From positions 3,797,556-3,861,555 of the forward strand of contig BSYO01000038.1 of the NCBI GenBank assembly GCA_033239525.1: a stretch of DNA of 64,000 nucleotides, given 5' to 3'. The notes under the pieces are model-generated. The model worked only from the letters and a program-made list of their open reading frames with translations, was not told the origin of the DNA and searched no databases. Source of the stretch: Nepenthes gracilis (Eukaryota; Streptophyta; Magnoliopsida; Caryophyllales; Nepenthaceae). The stretch's first letter is position 1. Each line of letters begins with the position of its first letter. Positions 25,400-36,790 of the stretch are shown piece after piece. The position numbers and the translations under genes are program-made.

Positions 25400-26250
25400 A
25401 AACATTTTGGGCTCTTAAAAGATAATATAATGAGAAGTTTGAAGTTTAATTGAGATAGGGCCATAAGAATGATATCCTTTATGCTTAATTTTGTACCTAA
25501 GAGAGCAATAAAGATGAGCTTGCAGGTTCTAGTTTATTTCTTTTATTAAGATAAAATAGAATAAAGTATGTACAATCAAAGACACGTAGAAGATTATAGT
25601 GTGATTATTCACCACAAAGACGCTTATGTAGGATTTCGTTTTGAATGACTAAAAAAAAAGTCGACTAATGATATATATTGCTGTGAGGATAGCTTCTCCT
25701 CAAAAATCTTTTGACAAAGAAGTGAAAATGAGAAGGGATCAAACATAACTAAGAATACAACCAAACTTCATTTCAAGACAAGAGTTTCGTTGGGATGTAT
25801 AAAGGCGAGATTATTTGTATATGGTGTCATATGATTTAATGGTATCCATGAAAGATAATTCACAATATTCTTTAACATTATCCAATTTAATATTTTGATT
25901 CATTTTAAAAACTAGGTGTATACCATATTATACAATTCTTGGTATATTTTAAGCAAGTTGAATCGATGTTATAGAAAATATATTCATATATCACGAAAAA
26001 AAAATCATTAATAAATGCAGTAAAATACTTAGATTCCTCTTGATAGGTATATGTATAGATTCCCAAATGTCAAAATAAATAAGATTAAAAGGAACATAAA
26101 AAATAAATGCACTAACATTAAAATGTAACACTTTTTGTTTACCAGGCTAAAAATTCATACAATTAAAATTTTCATCAATAATAGGTTTTGAGAAATTCAT
26201 AAATGCTAACAACTCAATTTTTGAACTTGATGTATAACCAAGGCAAAAAT
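25400..26250 (-). pseudogene. Copia integrase relic
   Basis: Broken minus-strand frames read SKDFWGEAILTAIYIISR-like text (one stop at the W position, about 25.70 kb), followed by KIKHKGYHSYGPI (about 25.47 kb). These correspond to the integrase C-terminal part of Copia (..FW.EA..TA.YLINR.., GY....KGY......). Many stops are present. Confidence 0.6.
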
Positions 26251-27099
26251 GTCACAAAAGACTAAAGGTGAAATGTAATGGAGCTGGAGTGATAGGGTGG
26301 AATATAAATGAGTGTTGAGTTCAAAACAACATCCAACTTTATTGACTATCCAACCAATTAACCTATCAGTTGATCCTATATATCACAACTATGAAAAAAT
26401 TAGTGACTTTTTAAATCGAGATCACATAATCATCCATTACATAATTGAAAATAGGTCGATGAAGGAACAATAAGCACTTGAAATAGAGAGTGTAAGTGTA
26501 GAAATAGAGCTAACATAACTGACACACATATTAGATTTATCGGTTATATCGATATTTGTTGCATCAAAAGCTTTAGGTTTGTTAGAGAACTAGTTTTGAT
26601 TAAAAGTTAAGTGATTGTAACATATAGAATCAATAATACGTGAGAGATTACTAGTAGAGTCAGATAGGGCGGAGTGTATAGATAGAATTTGCATGAGATA
26701 AAATTTAGTTGACAATTATCCTAAAATTCTCAATAGACAAAGTAGAAGATAAAGTAGTAAAGTCTAATTTTGTTAACTTAGTATCGTGATGGTAGCCATA
26801 TAAAATGAAGAAGAATGCTAGTTATGATAGTAATACTTTTATTAGAATAGTTATATTTTGAATGACCTTTTATATGATAGTATCGATAGATATTAGAATC
26901 ATATGATTATTGATTATTTGATTTAGAGCTTTGATTTAAAATTTTGGAACTAAAAATTTGTGAATATAAGAAATATCTCCACATATTAGGACTTTTTGAT
27001 TTTAAGTCATGTTTCTTCATAAGTAAGTTTAGCAATATTACCATTGAGTGTGGGATGATGATGCCTATGTAACAATGAGGTTATGATATATTCCAACTT

Positions 27100-27720
27100 A
27101 TCAAGAAGATTAATAAGAAATTGAGTGAGGTAAAATTTATTCTAATAATCTATAAATTTCTTAAGCTCAGTTAGATATTTCTGTTGTGGTTCCATAGATA
27201 TTTGTTGATTCCATAAATAGTATATTTAGAAGTAAACGTCATTTATTAATTAACCAAATTATTAAATTTTGTTATACAACTCATTCATGATCTAATATTA
27301 ACGAACAAAGTTTACAGATGAGTAATATTTCTATAAAAAAATCTTATACATTTTTGGCAAGTTCAAATAGACCCAATAGTATATTGATAAATGGAACAAA
27401 TGTATTATCAAATAATGGAATAATTTTATGGTTAAAACTATATCAATTTTTAATATGATCAATAAAGATTGAGTCTGTTTTAGAAGCCTTTCTTATTACG
27501 GTAGTTTGTATTTTCTTGTGATAAATTATCATAGTTTATATCCTTTCAAAAAAGAAGGCATTGAGTGAGCCCAATGATTGTAGTTAGAACCATTGAAAAA
27601 TAATTTAAATAGGTTAAGATATATTATTTTGTAATAGGGTCGTTTGAGCTGAAATATCAAATTAATGGTATGTAAAAATATGTATGGGAGCCGAATGGGC
27701 TGCACAGTCACAGTGATGTC
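27100..27720 (-). pseudogene. Copia gag relic
   Basis: A minus-strand frame (27529-27711) includes FNGSNYNHWAHSMPSFLKGY, matching the Copia gag N-terminal pattern LNG.NY..W...M..FL.G..LW. Downstream frames are broken. Confidence 0.7.
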
Positions 27721-27729
27721 GGGCTGTGT

Positions 27730-28745
27730 ACTGAAATCGAAATAGCATTTTGGTTATCTTACTATGCAAAGAGCAGGCCTGTGATGAGGGACACTGAGTA
27801 TGATTTTACCAAATAAAAACAGTGTTTTGATTACTTAAAAGGGAGAATGCGGCATTTTAAGCCGAGGCAACAGCCGCGTCTTCTGTTTAGTCGAAGTGAT
27901 GCGTTTTATGTGTTACAACCACCAAACACCGTGTCTGTGTATTGTCTTCTCCAAAGAATATTTTAGGGTTAACATGGGCATGACAATCAACATTCAGATG
28001 ATGAGAAACATCCCAACCAATGATTTCGGGAAGCTCTATTTTGATATCTTATTTTCGAGAGCATCCATACATTTTCTATACACCGTAAGATTACGACAAT
28101 CGATTTTAACACCAGTGAGAATGACTGCTTGTGTGATTGGGAAGCTGGCGAGCATGGATCTAACATCAGTGATGAATGTGGAATATGGGATGGATCTGGG
28201 GTGGCTTGATTCAGCCGCCAACTATGAGAATGCCGTCTGAACAGTCACCAACAGTGGAGAAGGTGACCGCAAAACTGAGTTTTGAGTAAGATAACGACCA
28301 TAAATACCAGAAGGATTATAATACCAATAAAACTAGACTACGCGGTGATGGTAGAGACTAAATTGATTAAGTAGTCGTTGATGGTGAGACAGATCAACTT
28401 AATGCTAATTAGAGACGTTAAATAGGTCGTACAGAGTATGGCCTAATACTTTGAATTGTATCAGACTGTGAGGTAGGTGACTCGTGGGTCATGTAGGCCC
28501 ATGGCACTGCCTACCATAGCTCCATTATTTTTTATATAACAAACGTTTATGTAACCATTAGGGGGAAGGGAAGGGTAGCGAGAGAGGGGGATAACAGGCA
28601 AAATGTCAATCAAAAGAACTAACAATACCACTAATATACAATGCCAACCTATCGACCAAGGGAATGGGCACGGAACTTACATGTCTTGGCTCAAAGTTTC
28701 ATGCTGTGTCATGCCCTGTCCGACATGGCTTATTTAAAACTACTA
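27730..28745. other. Leader of the Copia element, unusually long
   Basis: Between the primer-binding site and gag lie about 1 kb of more GC-balanced sequence, including a plus-strand open frame of 114 codons (27896-28240) with no family I recognise. It may be untranslated leader or foreign sequence taken up by the element. Confidence 0.35.
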
Positions 28746-28757
28746 GCTTTAATACCG

Positions 28758-28956
28758 TATTAGAAATAATAAATGCTTAAAAGAGATTGATAAATATAGA
28801 TAAAAAATTTGGTATAATTTATTATATATTTATCTGATAATATTATGTCACTTATATAAAATAGTTGATATAAAATTTATATAAAAATAATAATTATAAA
28901 TGTATTATAAAATTTTTTATTTTTTTATTTTATGTATTTAGAAATATAATATTGTG

Positions 28957-28985
<29 letters not shown>
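28758..28985 (-). repeat. 5' LTR of the minus-strand Copia element, with (AT)n tail
   Basis: It pairs with 23440-23690. The inner edge adjoins the primer-binding site on the minus strand. The outer edge runs into an (AT)n microsatellite (28957-28981) and cannot be placed exactly. Confidence 0.55.
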
Positions 28986-28989
<4 letters not shown>

Positions 28990-29086
28990 AAAACATATCA
29001 AACATTCAAATCAAACAAGCGGTTCATATAATATGAGCAGATAATTTTTCTTGCAACTAAAATTACTTGAAACTAAAATCCCTTCT

Positions 29087-29833
29087 TCAAGGCTTGATCT
29101 CTGCATCATCATCCCAAGGTTTAATAGCAAGATCAGAAGAAACAAAATTTCCAATATCAATATCCCAACCCCAGTTCGTAGTTTCCATTTCCATCACGCA
29201 GCTAATACTAGCCGTTTTCCATGGCGGATCACTCACAGTTGTATCGTGAGATGCCATGGCTGTCTCTCCAAGGAAATTCAAAAGATCTGGAAAGTCAATA
29301 GAACTCGAAATCGAACATGGATTACTTTCAAAACAGCTCGAAAACTGTGATTCTTGCCCCTGTGGCGGAGACAGTGTTAAATCCATGAGAACTCCATCGT
29401 CTCCATTCAAGTTTCCGCCATTAAAGTTGACGTCGCTGCTGCTGAAGGAATTCTCTTTATTTGAAGAAGGTGGAAATAATGGAAAGCTAAGCATCTGGTT
29501 TTGGCCATTGATTGCCATGACCATGCCGGGACTCCTACAATCGTCGACACTGCTCCCGCCACCAAAATCGGCGGCCTTCCTGGTGGCGGCGGCGGCGGCG
29601 TTGGACGGCTTGAGCCGCTTATTTTTCCGACAGCCGCCGATCGGAACGTTCCGGAGGATGCCACCTTTAGTCCAGTGCCTCTTACAAGCCCTGCAAAAAT
29701 GCCTCGGCTGTGACGACTTGTAGTTGTTGTAGTAACAGAACTTGGTGTTCGCTGATTCACATCTTGGACAATTCAACGGCTCCGATTGGCTCTGCCGCTG
29801 CTGATGCTGCCTCTTGATCGGAGGAGGACCCAT
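29087..29833 (-). CDS. DOF-type zinc-finger transcription factor
   Basis: A single-exon 248-residue protein. Residues 20-73 form a Dof domain: the zinc ligands C22, C25, C47 and C50 give the exact CX2CX21CX2C spacing, with [15 protein letters not shown] and W-T-K-G-G following. A basic tail (CRKNKRLK) and an Ala-rich stretch come next. The rest is Ser/Asn/Asp-rich, with a C-terminal [10 protein letters not shown] patch of the kind that activates transcription in this family. Dof proteins bind AAAG cores in plant promoters and act in the nucleus. One oddity is [11 protein letters not shown], where most members have three glycines before the Cys. The basic KRHWTKGG variant points to a small subgroup, but I do not assign a numbered DOF. 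The start ATG precedes a proline- and glutamine-rich N-terminus. Frame and length are intact. Confidence 0.95.
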   Translation of the reverse strand: MGPPPIKRQHQQRQSQSEPLNCPRCESANTKFCYYNNYKSSQPRHFCRACKRHWTKGGILRNVPIGGCRKNKRLKPSNAAAAATRKAADFGGGSSVDDCRSPGMVMAINGQNQMLSFPLFPPSSNKENSFSSSDVNFNGGNLNGDDGVLMDLTLSPPQGQESQFSSCFESNPCSISSSIDFPDLLNFLGETAMASHDTTVSDPPWKTASISCVMEMETTNWGWDIDIGNFVSSDLAIKPWDDDAEIKP

Positions 29834-31266
29834 CTCTCAAATCTACCCTACAACAGAGAACAAAGCCAAGAGCCCTTTGATGATCACAATCAATGGTTCT
29901 AAAATCATCTCTAGCCGTTGGATCTTGGGGAAGGAAGGGATACGATGAGTTTCACAAAGAACAGCAAGATAAATATGTCACAGTAGCATCTAACTATACA
30001 AATAGTGGCTTGATATAAAGAGATATATAAATAGCAAGAGCTAATCAATGCATGCAAATAGCTAGCAAGATTGAGAAGTTACCATGACCAACTATATAAG
30101 GCTAACGGCCTATATTATATAATCATATTTTATCTTTATTCCTTACAGTATAGACTATGATAAAATATTGAACCCAATTATTCAGACAGATATATGATTC
30201 GAAAAATATTTGCCTTGAGCTCTCCTATTGGTATATACTCTTACAAGATGATCATTTCGATCTAAAGAACACCAGGTCGACAAATAAGCGAGCCATAATT
30301 ACATTATTTTATGATATGGTTTACAAAATAAAGAACTTAGAAGCTTTGATACTTACCTTATTATTAAAATAAAAGGAGAAATGGCTTTTTTTATGAATTA
30401 AGAGGGTTGAGTAAGGACGGTTTGCTTACCGGCCGGCTAACTCGTGTAATTTACAATTTTTTTTTTATTAATAAGTGAGTTTTATAAATTAAGTCTAACT
30501 CTCTTCAAAATAATAACTACAGATAATAATAGAAGAATAGATAGATAAATATTATATAATATAATGATGTGTAATAGGTTTAAAATTTTTTTAATTAAAA
30601 TGATCGGAGAAAAAAAGGAGAGGAATTGGAAGTTTACTTGACCAAAGCTTTGTATATTCCAAAGGCAGTTAGTTATTGATTGATGGCAAGAAGGATGCCC
30701 TTTGTTTTTGGGGGGTACCCTACACGCACAAAGTTGGTGAACAACACGCATTCATCAGTTACCTCTTCACTTGTCGCCCAACCAATTTTATAAGGCAGTT
30801 TACTTAGTCCTTAAGTTGCAAGTGGGATGACGAAACGTGGACAAATCAAAGCCGTTGATAGTGCCCTTGAAGTGAAAGATCCATTTTGGATGTTAAGTCT
30901 CTGATGCCCTGCTAAAAAACAAACATTTAAAATAGAATAAAAAATAAAAATAAATTTAAAAAATTATATAATATATATGGGATAGGCTCATATGTTATTT
31001 TTTATGATATTAGTTTAATTATATATGGCATATTTGGCATTATTAATTTATGATTTTAATTTATTTGTTATTTTCGAAAGGGAAAAGAGAGACGGTGGAA
31101 AAAGATTGTCCCCTGAAAGTGAAAGGAAACTCGGCACAGGGGGCGTGGGGCCCTCCTAGTTGGTAAAGTGAAAAGCACAGCAGCCTTCGTGTGATTGATT
31201 TCCTACCAAACTTAACGTTGTTGTAGATTGTAGGATACGTTATTAATAAATTATATACCATTTTTT
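29834..31266 (-). promoter_or_regulatory. Upstream region of the DOF gene
   Basis: About 100 bp of likely leader, then AT-rich DNA with scattered AAAG/CTTT cores that Dof proteins themselves can bind (for example ACCAAAGCTTTG near 30640 and CCAAAGGCAG near 30659). No TATA box was fixed. A more GC-balanced part at 30.62-30.92 kb has no coding pattern. The stretch to 31266 is otherwise repeat-like and gene-free. Confidence 0.35.
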
Positions 31267-31680
31267 AAATTTTTTATTAAATTAAATTAAAATAGTCAAT
31301 TAAATAAAGGCATTAAATAGGTCAAATTATTTGTAACATGACACAATCCAATTTGTGATTGCTCGTGTCAACTACAGTTAAATATTTCAAATCTTATCAG
31401 ACTGTGTAGTAAATAGCCTCGGGCCGTGACAAGCACGACCTATTAGGTATTAAAAATAATATATAATTTTTTTGATTTTTTATCAAATTAAATAAAAAGA
31501 GTCAATTGAATAAATGCGTTAAATAGGTCAAATTATTCGTAACAAGACACAATCCAATTTGTCACTGCTCATGTCAACCACGGTTAAATATTTCAAATCT
31601 TATCAAACTGTGTGGTAGATAGCCTCAAGCCGTGGCAGGCACGATCTGTTATGTATTAAAAATAATTTCATTTTTAATAA
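31267..31680. repeat. Two-copy tandem repeat, 206-bp period
   Basis: Units share AAATAGGTCAAATTATT..GTAAC, GACACAATCCAATTTGT, TTAAATATTTCAAATCTTAT and a GCCGTG(A/G)CA(A/G)GCACGA core, at 31315 and again 206 bases on. The CGTGxCAxGCACGA words recall repeats near 16.1 and 18.9 kb. Confidence 0.75.
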
Positions 31681-32606
31681 AAATTAAATTTAAAATATGT
31701 GGTATTGGTTCGATATGATTTATTTAACATCTTTAGAGCTGAGATGACAATCTCAATTATTAATATTTGAGTTGGTCCAGTTTAAATAGTTTTTAGGGTT
31801 TGTGATAATAAACTTATTTGTAAAAAAAAAATATTTATTTTGTTTTATATATTATATGTGAAAATTAAATAATAAACAAAATAATATTATTATAAACGTG
31901 TTTTAAAATATGGTAATAAATATAGAGATAACAATTAAAAATTCAGAATAATGTTACAGATAAATAATTAATTATTAATTAAAAATTATTTAGATATTAA
32001 ATTTAAATTTAATTTATAGTAAAAGTTAAGTCATAATCTTAGTAAAAAAATATATATAGAACCAATATATTTTTAATTATGATAGAAATTAAATATATAT
32101 CTATGCATGTGTGTATATATATATTTATATCATAAGATGTTGTGCCATTTAAATAATTTATGAATTATTAAAATTATAATATTTTTATAATATATTAATG
32201 TAAAATTAAGTATAAATAATATATCTGAATTTATATTTAAAATTTTTAAAAAATTTAGAATCAATTATTTTCCTTCACACTTATCTCACATTTTTAATAA
32301 AAATTACATAATTTTATATATAGGGAGTTTTTTGAGTAACTTGTTTAGAAGGCTTTTTAAATTTAAAGTCAATTAAAATTAACAAAACTTCATCAAATCT
32401 AAATCTAAAAAATTTCCGCTCAAAATTTGAAAAATTGCTGCTGGCTATCCTAAATAAATAATGGATGATTACGTCATTTGTAAGATATAAAAATAAATAA
32501 TTTTTTATTTATAAAAATATAATTTTTAATGAAAGATTAGACTTATTAAAAAATTTTAAATAAAATATTATAAAATTATATAATATCTTAATATTTAATT
32601 ATTTTT
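31681..32606. other. Gene-free AT-rich DNA
   Basis: Extremely AT-rich, with short (TA)n runs near 32047 and 32116. No gene or element end was recognised. Confidence 0.5.
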
Positions 32607-33395
32607 TGTGCATCTTGAGGATTCGAATTATCATACAAATTAGGGAGCCGTCTGATCATACTTGAAAGTTTGAATAATAACGGGTCTAATTTTCGTAATT
32701 CTAAATTTAGATCATGTATACTAACAAAACAAACAAGAGTTAGAAGTATACGGATTCACTCCCTAATATATCTTCCAATACTCAAATCAGTAATCTTTTC
32801 ATTGAATGTGAAAGATATAACAAATTAAATACGAGAATTTAGATATGATAGGGATGAATGTTTATATGGAGGGTTATACTCTTTTTTGTATACTTATTTA
32901 ATTCAGCAGCTTTGGTGTTTATATACTCGTCAGGAGGAGTGTTGTTGGTATAAGTGCACTCATTTGGTGGAGTGTCCTTTTTTTTTTTCTCTTTGTTATT
33001 TGACCTCGTAGTCCCCCTTCTCTTTGGGAGAGTAGGTGCATTTATAATAAGAGGTATTGTTTAGTTGGTGGGTTTTTTGAATCAATGTATAGGTATGATG
33101 CCGTTTTGGTTTAGTAGTGGAGGATATTAGCCACATGTGTAACAGCCATCGTAATTCAATGGCATGATTGTTTGGCTACTAGTTATTAGATTGACTTGAG
33201 CCATTGTTTGTATCCAACCCTTAAGCAACTCATTATAATTCTTTAATGCATGACTATTCAGGTTATATCCCTTGGTTCATGCATTTTGGAGCCATTTGCT
33301 TGATGGGTCTGAGGTGTTTTCTATTTGCCCATTAGCATTTGGGCCTCTTATCCACTTGTACTCTGGGTCGAGCTTATATATGACCGTACCCATCA
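32607..33395 (-). repeat. 3' LTR of the Tat-like element
   Basis: Plus-strand text from TGTGCATCTTGAGG to CCGTACCCATCA. It aligns with 44399-45183 (for example AATTATCATACAAATTAG, GAAAGTTTGAATAATAAC, TTTATATGGAGGGTTATA, GGTATAAGTGCACT). The LTRs differ at many sites, so the insertion is old. The left edge is uncertain by a few bases. Confidence 0.8.
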
Positions 33396-33407
33396 TTAGC
33401 CCCCATG
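33396..33407 (-). other. Polypurine tract of the Tat-like element
   Basis: The minus strand reads CATGGGGGCTAA directly before the LTR start TGATGGGTACGG. This is the expected plus-strand primer of an LTR retrotransposon and fixes the element orientation. Confidence 0.7.
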
Positions 33408-34763
33408 TTGAAGGTTTAAATTTCAATTCCCAACATTCTTCGATGGGACACCAATTGCAACTCCATCAATGCGCGTTCATTTTCTAAACATTTTGCTTAT
33501 TTGGAGTCTTATTTGGCAGAATTTTATTATTTGCATCAATATTGTAATTTGGTATCTTCCTGAGTTGAATGCCCTTTAAACATTCTTCTCAGCTATAAAT
33601 TGCAGAACTCTCTTTACTTTGCATCATGAGGCATCATTTGTCTTGCCTGATAGTGTGACTGTTCTAAGTCAACATGGTGCCTTTGCTGCCACGAGTCAAA
33701 GTTAGTGGAAGATCTCTTCCAACATTTGAAGTCGAGATCTAAGAATATGCTCGAAAATTGTCTAGGTTACTCTTTTATATAAGAAACTATTTTGAGTTTT
33801 TCTCTTTTATGTCCTTGCCATAACCAAGCCTACATCGCTGTGATAAATTCATTGGTTTTGGTGAACGATTTTAATAGTTGCCTCACCCCATGGAACCGTT
33901 GAAGTTCCTGGAGAGAGGGCTTTCTTCTTTTCTTACGTCCATTTCAAAGCCAGACCTGCGTGTTTTAACGGTGTCCTTATCTCGTTGACCCTCGTGGAGG
34001 TGAGTAAAACATTTTTATTTTCATTTTCTTCATTCTCATGTTTCCTTTGGCACAATTCTTGTCTAAGTATTTAGAAAGAAGTGATTATTTTTCTATTTAG
34101 GTCGTTGTTTCCTATCTTCTTTATTTTCTTTCGATTATACTTTTACTATTGTAAGATTGTACATTGTGAAAGAAATTAACGAATTAAACTACCTAAATGA
34201 TGTTCTTTTTTCTATGTATGGCTCCAATATTATTTTAATCATTGAATAGTTAAAGTGCTTGAATGCTATTTTTTACTGTTTAATTTCTGATAATCTGACA
34301 ATCTAGACATCTGATAACTCGATTTTCTGACAATCTGATATGCAATGATTTGCTTTGAGCACACTATTTGCACATCCGTAAATCAATCAAATCAACTTTA
34401 GTTAGATTAGTATTAGAGTCACCCATTACTAGTATGTCATATAGAGAAACGCTATGATAGGGCATCATTACCCGTGCAGTGCTACAGACATGCCGAATTG
34501 GACATCAAGGCCACCTGCTATCAGTCTGTTGTGCTAGAAGGCGTTATGTCAGGCCATCATTACTGACACAACAAAACTGATGTCACAACACTTTCCAGTA
34601 TGGGCATGTGTATTAGCCATTATAGCAATGTGCCTCTTTAGTGCCCTTAGACGATGCCATTTCTAGGTTAAATTGCTGGCTATTTAAAATCTAGAGCTAT
34701 CTTGTTTATACACTTTTTCACATTTCATGTCTCTCAACCCTAATTTGCTCTCTCATTGTCTCA
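33408..34763. other. Non-coding part of the Tat-like element
   Basis: Sequence between the polypurine tract and the antisense coding relic. No domain was recognised. Confidence 0.4.
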
Positions 34764-36790
34764 ATGGTTCCTCGAACAACTTCTAAAGGTGTCATTGAGA
34801 TCTCATCTATTCTAATTTGTGATAATGTGGATGACATTTACGATAGGTTTAATATCCCTATCGGTGTTCTCCATCGAGTTCCTTTGTCTGATGACATTTT
34901 CGATAAGTTTAATATCCCTATCAATATTCATTACTGGGTTCATTTGTCTCATAAGAGAGCCTACTCTCCTTGACTTGACGTCAATACCATCTACGAAATC
35001 CACCTATGGGAACACCTTTGATTTATGTGTACAAGATTTTGGAGGCTCTTCAAATTCTTGTCGTGTGCCTCCATCCCAATGCTATTAGGTATTTGATTTC
35101 TTTGTGCGTATTTCTTCACCGTTGGAAGATTCTTGTAGATACCTGGATAGTCAAAGTTATTTTTTGATTCAATCAAGAGGGTGACTGGATTTCTTTTACC
35201 CTCGGAAGAAGTATAGAATAAGCAAGGGTAATTCAAATTTAATAAAGGGTTAGAAGGACCTTTATTTTTATATTACTGTCTCTTCTAGCTAGACTCTCTC
35301 CAATAAATAGGGCTCGGTGAATCTCGCTTACTCTGAAGATGTCACAAAGAATGAGTCTTTCATGGCTCGGCCCCTGATGAAGCTTATTGAGGAGAATGCT
35401 ATATCACTCTAGAGAACAAATGATTTTTTGACCCTATAAGCACTTGTTGAGGTTGATTGGAAAGTGATAATAGAAGGGGAGATTGTTGCCATCATGCCTT
35501 TATGCCAGTGCAAGAGGAAACTGGGAAAACTTTTCATTTGGGGTTCACCTAAAAGGGCGACCATTAGGGCAGATCCGCTCCCATCTTCCTCGAGCGACTA
35601 TGATAGAGTCATCAACGAGGCCATTGATGGGATGACCACATTACATGCCGGTGAGTCATATTGGAGGTCGGCTTCTATTCATTCTTCACCGGGTCGCCCA
35701 ATTTTTGAAGAGGCACCCAAATTCATTAAGAGTGATGAGGCTTCATTAGCCACTAAGAATAAATGACTCCATCATTAGTGAATCGAATGAACTAATCAAC
35801 ACTCCATTTGTAGCCGAGTATGGGGTCCCAATTTTTATTAACCTATCACCCAACGAGCCTATTTTCACACCGCCTGTTGCTTTCATTGTGGAGTTTGTTA
35901 ATAATGATACGGCGGCAAAGAGCTATATAATAATCTCGAGGCTGTGAAAGCGGAGGAGGTTCCTCATACTAACGCTTTGGCATCTGAGCATCCAAAGGAT
36001 TCAGACTTTTTTTCTCCTACTCCTAGGTCCGAGGTTTCTTTCCAATGTCACGCTTTACCTCTTTTGTGCTGGAGGACTCAACCTGTCTGCGAGTCCAGAG
36101 CTTCTTCTAGTTCATCTTTTTTAGAGAGACCATTTCCTATTGAGGTATCACTTGGAAAGCCCTTCACTTTTAATTATTCTTTTTGTCATTGTTTTTTATA
36201 ACTGACCGGTTTGCTTTGTTTGACAGACTTAGAAGTTGGTTTGTTTAGTGGCAGATGGGTTATACCGACGAGAAGCTAAGATTTCTTATCTCTTTCAAAT
36301 GTTTGCCAACCATGTGGTACTCAAGGAGATGGAGATTTGGATTGATACTGCCATTGTAGAGGCCGAGTAAAGTCAAGATCGGGTTGCTTTCCTTGGTAGA
36401 GAGTTGCCTGAGTGGGTGGTGAGATCCCAGGAGTTATTAGAGGAAAAATCTTTGGCCATAGATTAGATCATCTCACTCGAAGGTAGGCTCTAGGAAGCCG
36501 AGCATTGATCGACCTTCCTTATCATCAATATTTAAGACAAGTGTTCTCAACTCAAAGGAGAGCTAATGCTACATTCCAACTGAAAGAGGTTAAACCTGCT
36601 CTGGACGATAGATTTCAGGATGGATTCTATCACTGCAGGCAGATAATGTTATTTGTTACTCCCGACTTTCTTCTGGGCTACTTTGATCTAAAAAATTCCA
36701 ATACTTCTCGTAGTTTAAACATTAAGGATTTCTCAGAGTCAGGTGGGGATATGTCACCTCAATCTTCCGTCGGCTTCCAACCTTAGGATA
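34764..36790 (+). pseudogene. Extra antisense coding region (aORF) relic of the Tat-like element
   Basis: It runs opposite to gag-pol, between integrase and the 3' LTR. It begins MVPRTTSKGVIEISS at 34764, then breaks into pieces. A late section (about 36.23-36.79 kb) has coiled-coil character (..QMFANHVVLKEMEIWIDT.., ..GRELPEWVVRSQELLEEK..) and ends FQDGFYHCRQIMLFVTPDF.. before a stop at 36784. Extra antisense frames in this position are documented for plant Tat/Ogre-type elements; their role is unknown. Several stops and frame changes show that it is dead here. Confidence 0.55.

Larger units (their letters stand above)
23440..28985 (-). mobile_element. Decayed autonomous-type Copia retrotransposon
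   Basis: The minus strand carries, in Copia order, gag (about 27.1-27.7 kb), integrase (about 25.4-26.2 kb), reverse transcriptase (about 24.2-25.0 kb) and RNase H (about 23.84-23.95 kb) relics. Short similar LTRs flank it (23440-23690 and 28758-28985). Next to the 5' LTR the minus strand reads CGGTATTAAAGC (28746-28757), a decayed form of the usual Copia primer-binding site TGGTATCAGAGC. Frames are full of stops and shifts, so it is inactive. No target duplication was established. Confidence 0.75.

Noticed and set aside
23440..28985. The 114-codon and other frames in the Copia element as host genes
   Set aside because: The surrounding order of gag, integrase, RT and RNase H relics between LTRs explains the block as a retrotransposon.
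29256..29723. 155-codon plus-strand frame opposite the DOF gene
   Set aside because: An antisense shadow of a well-supported coding sequence with biased codons.
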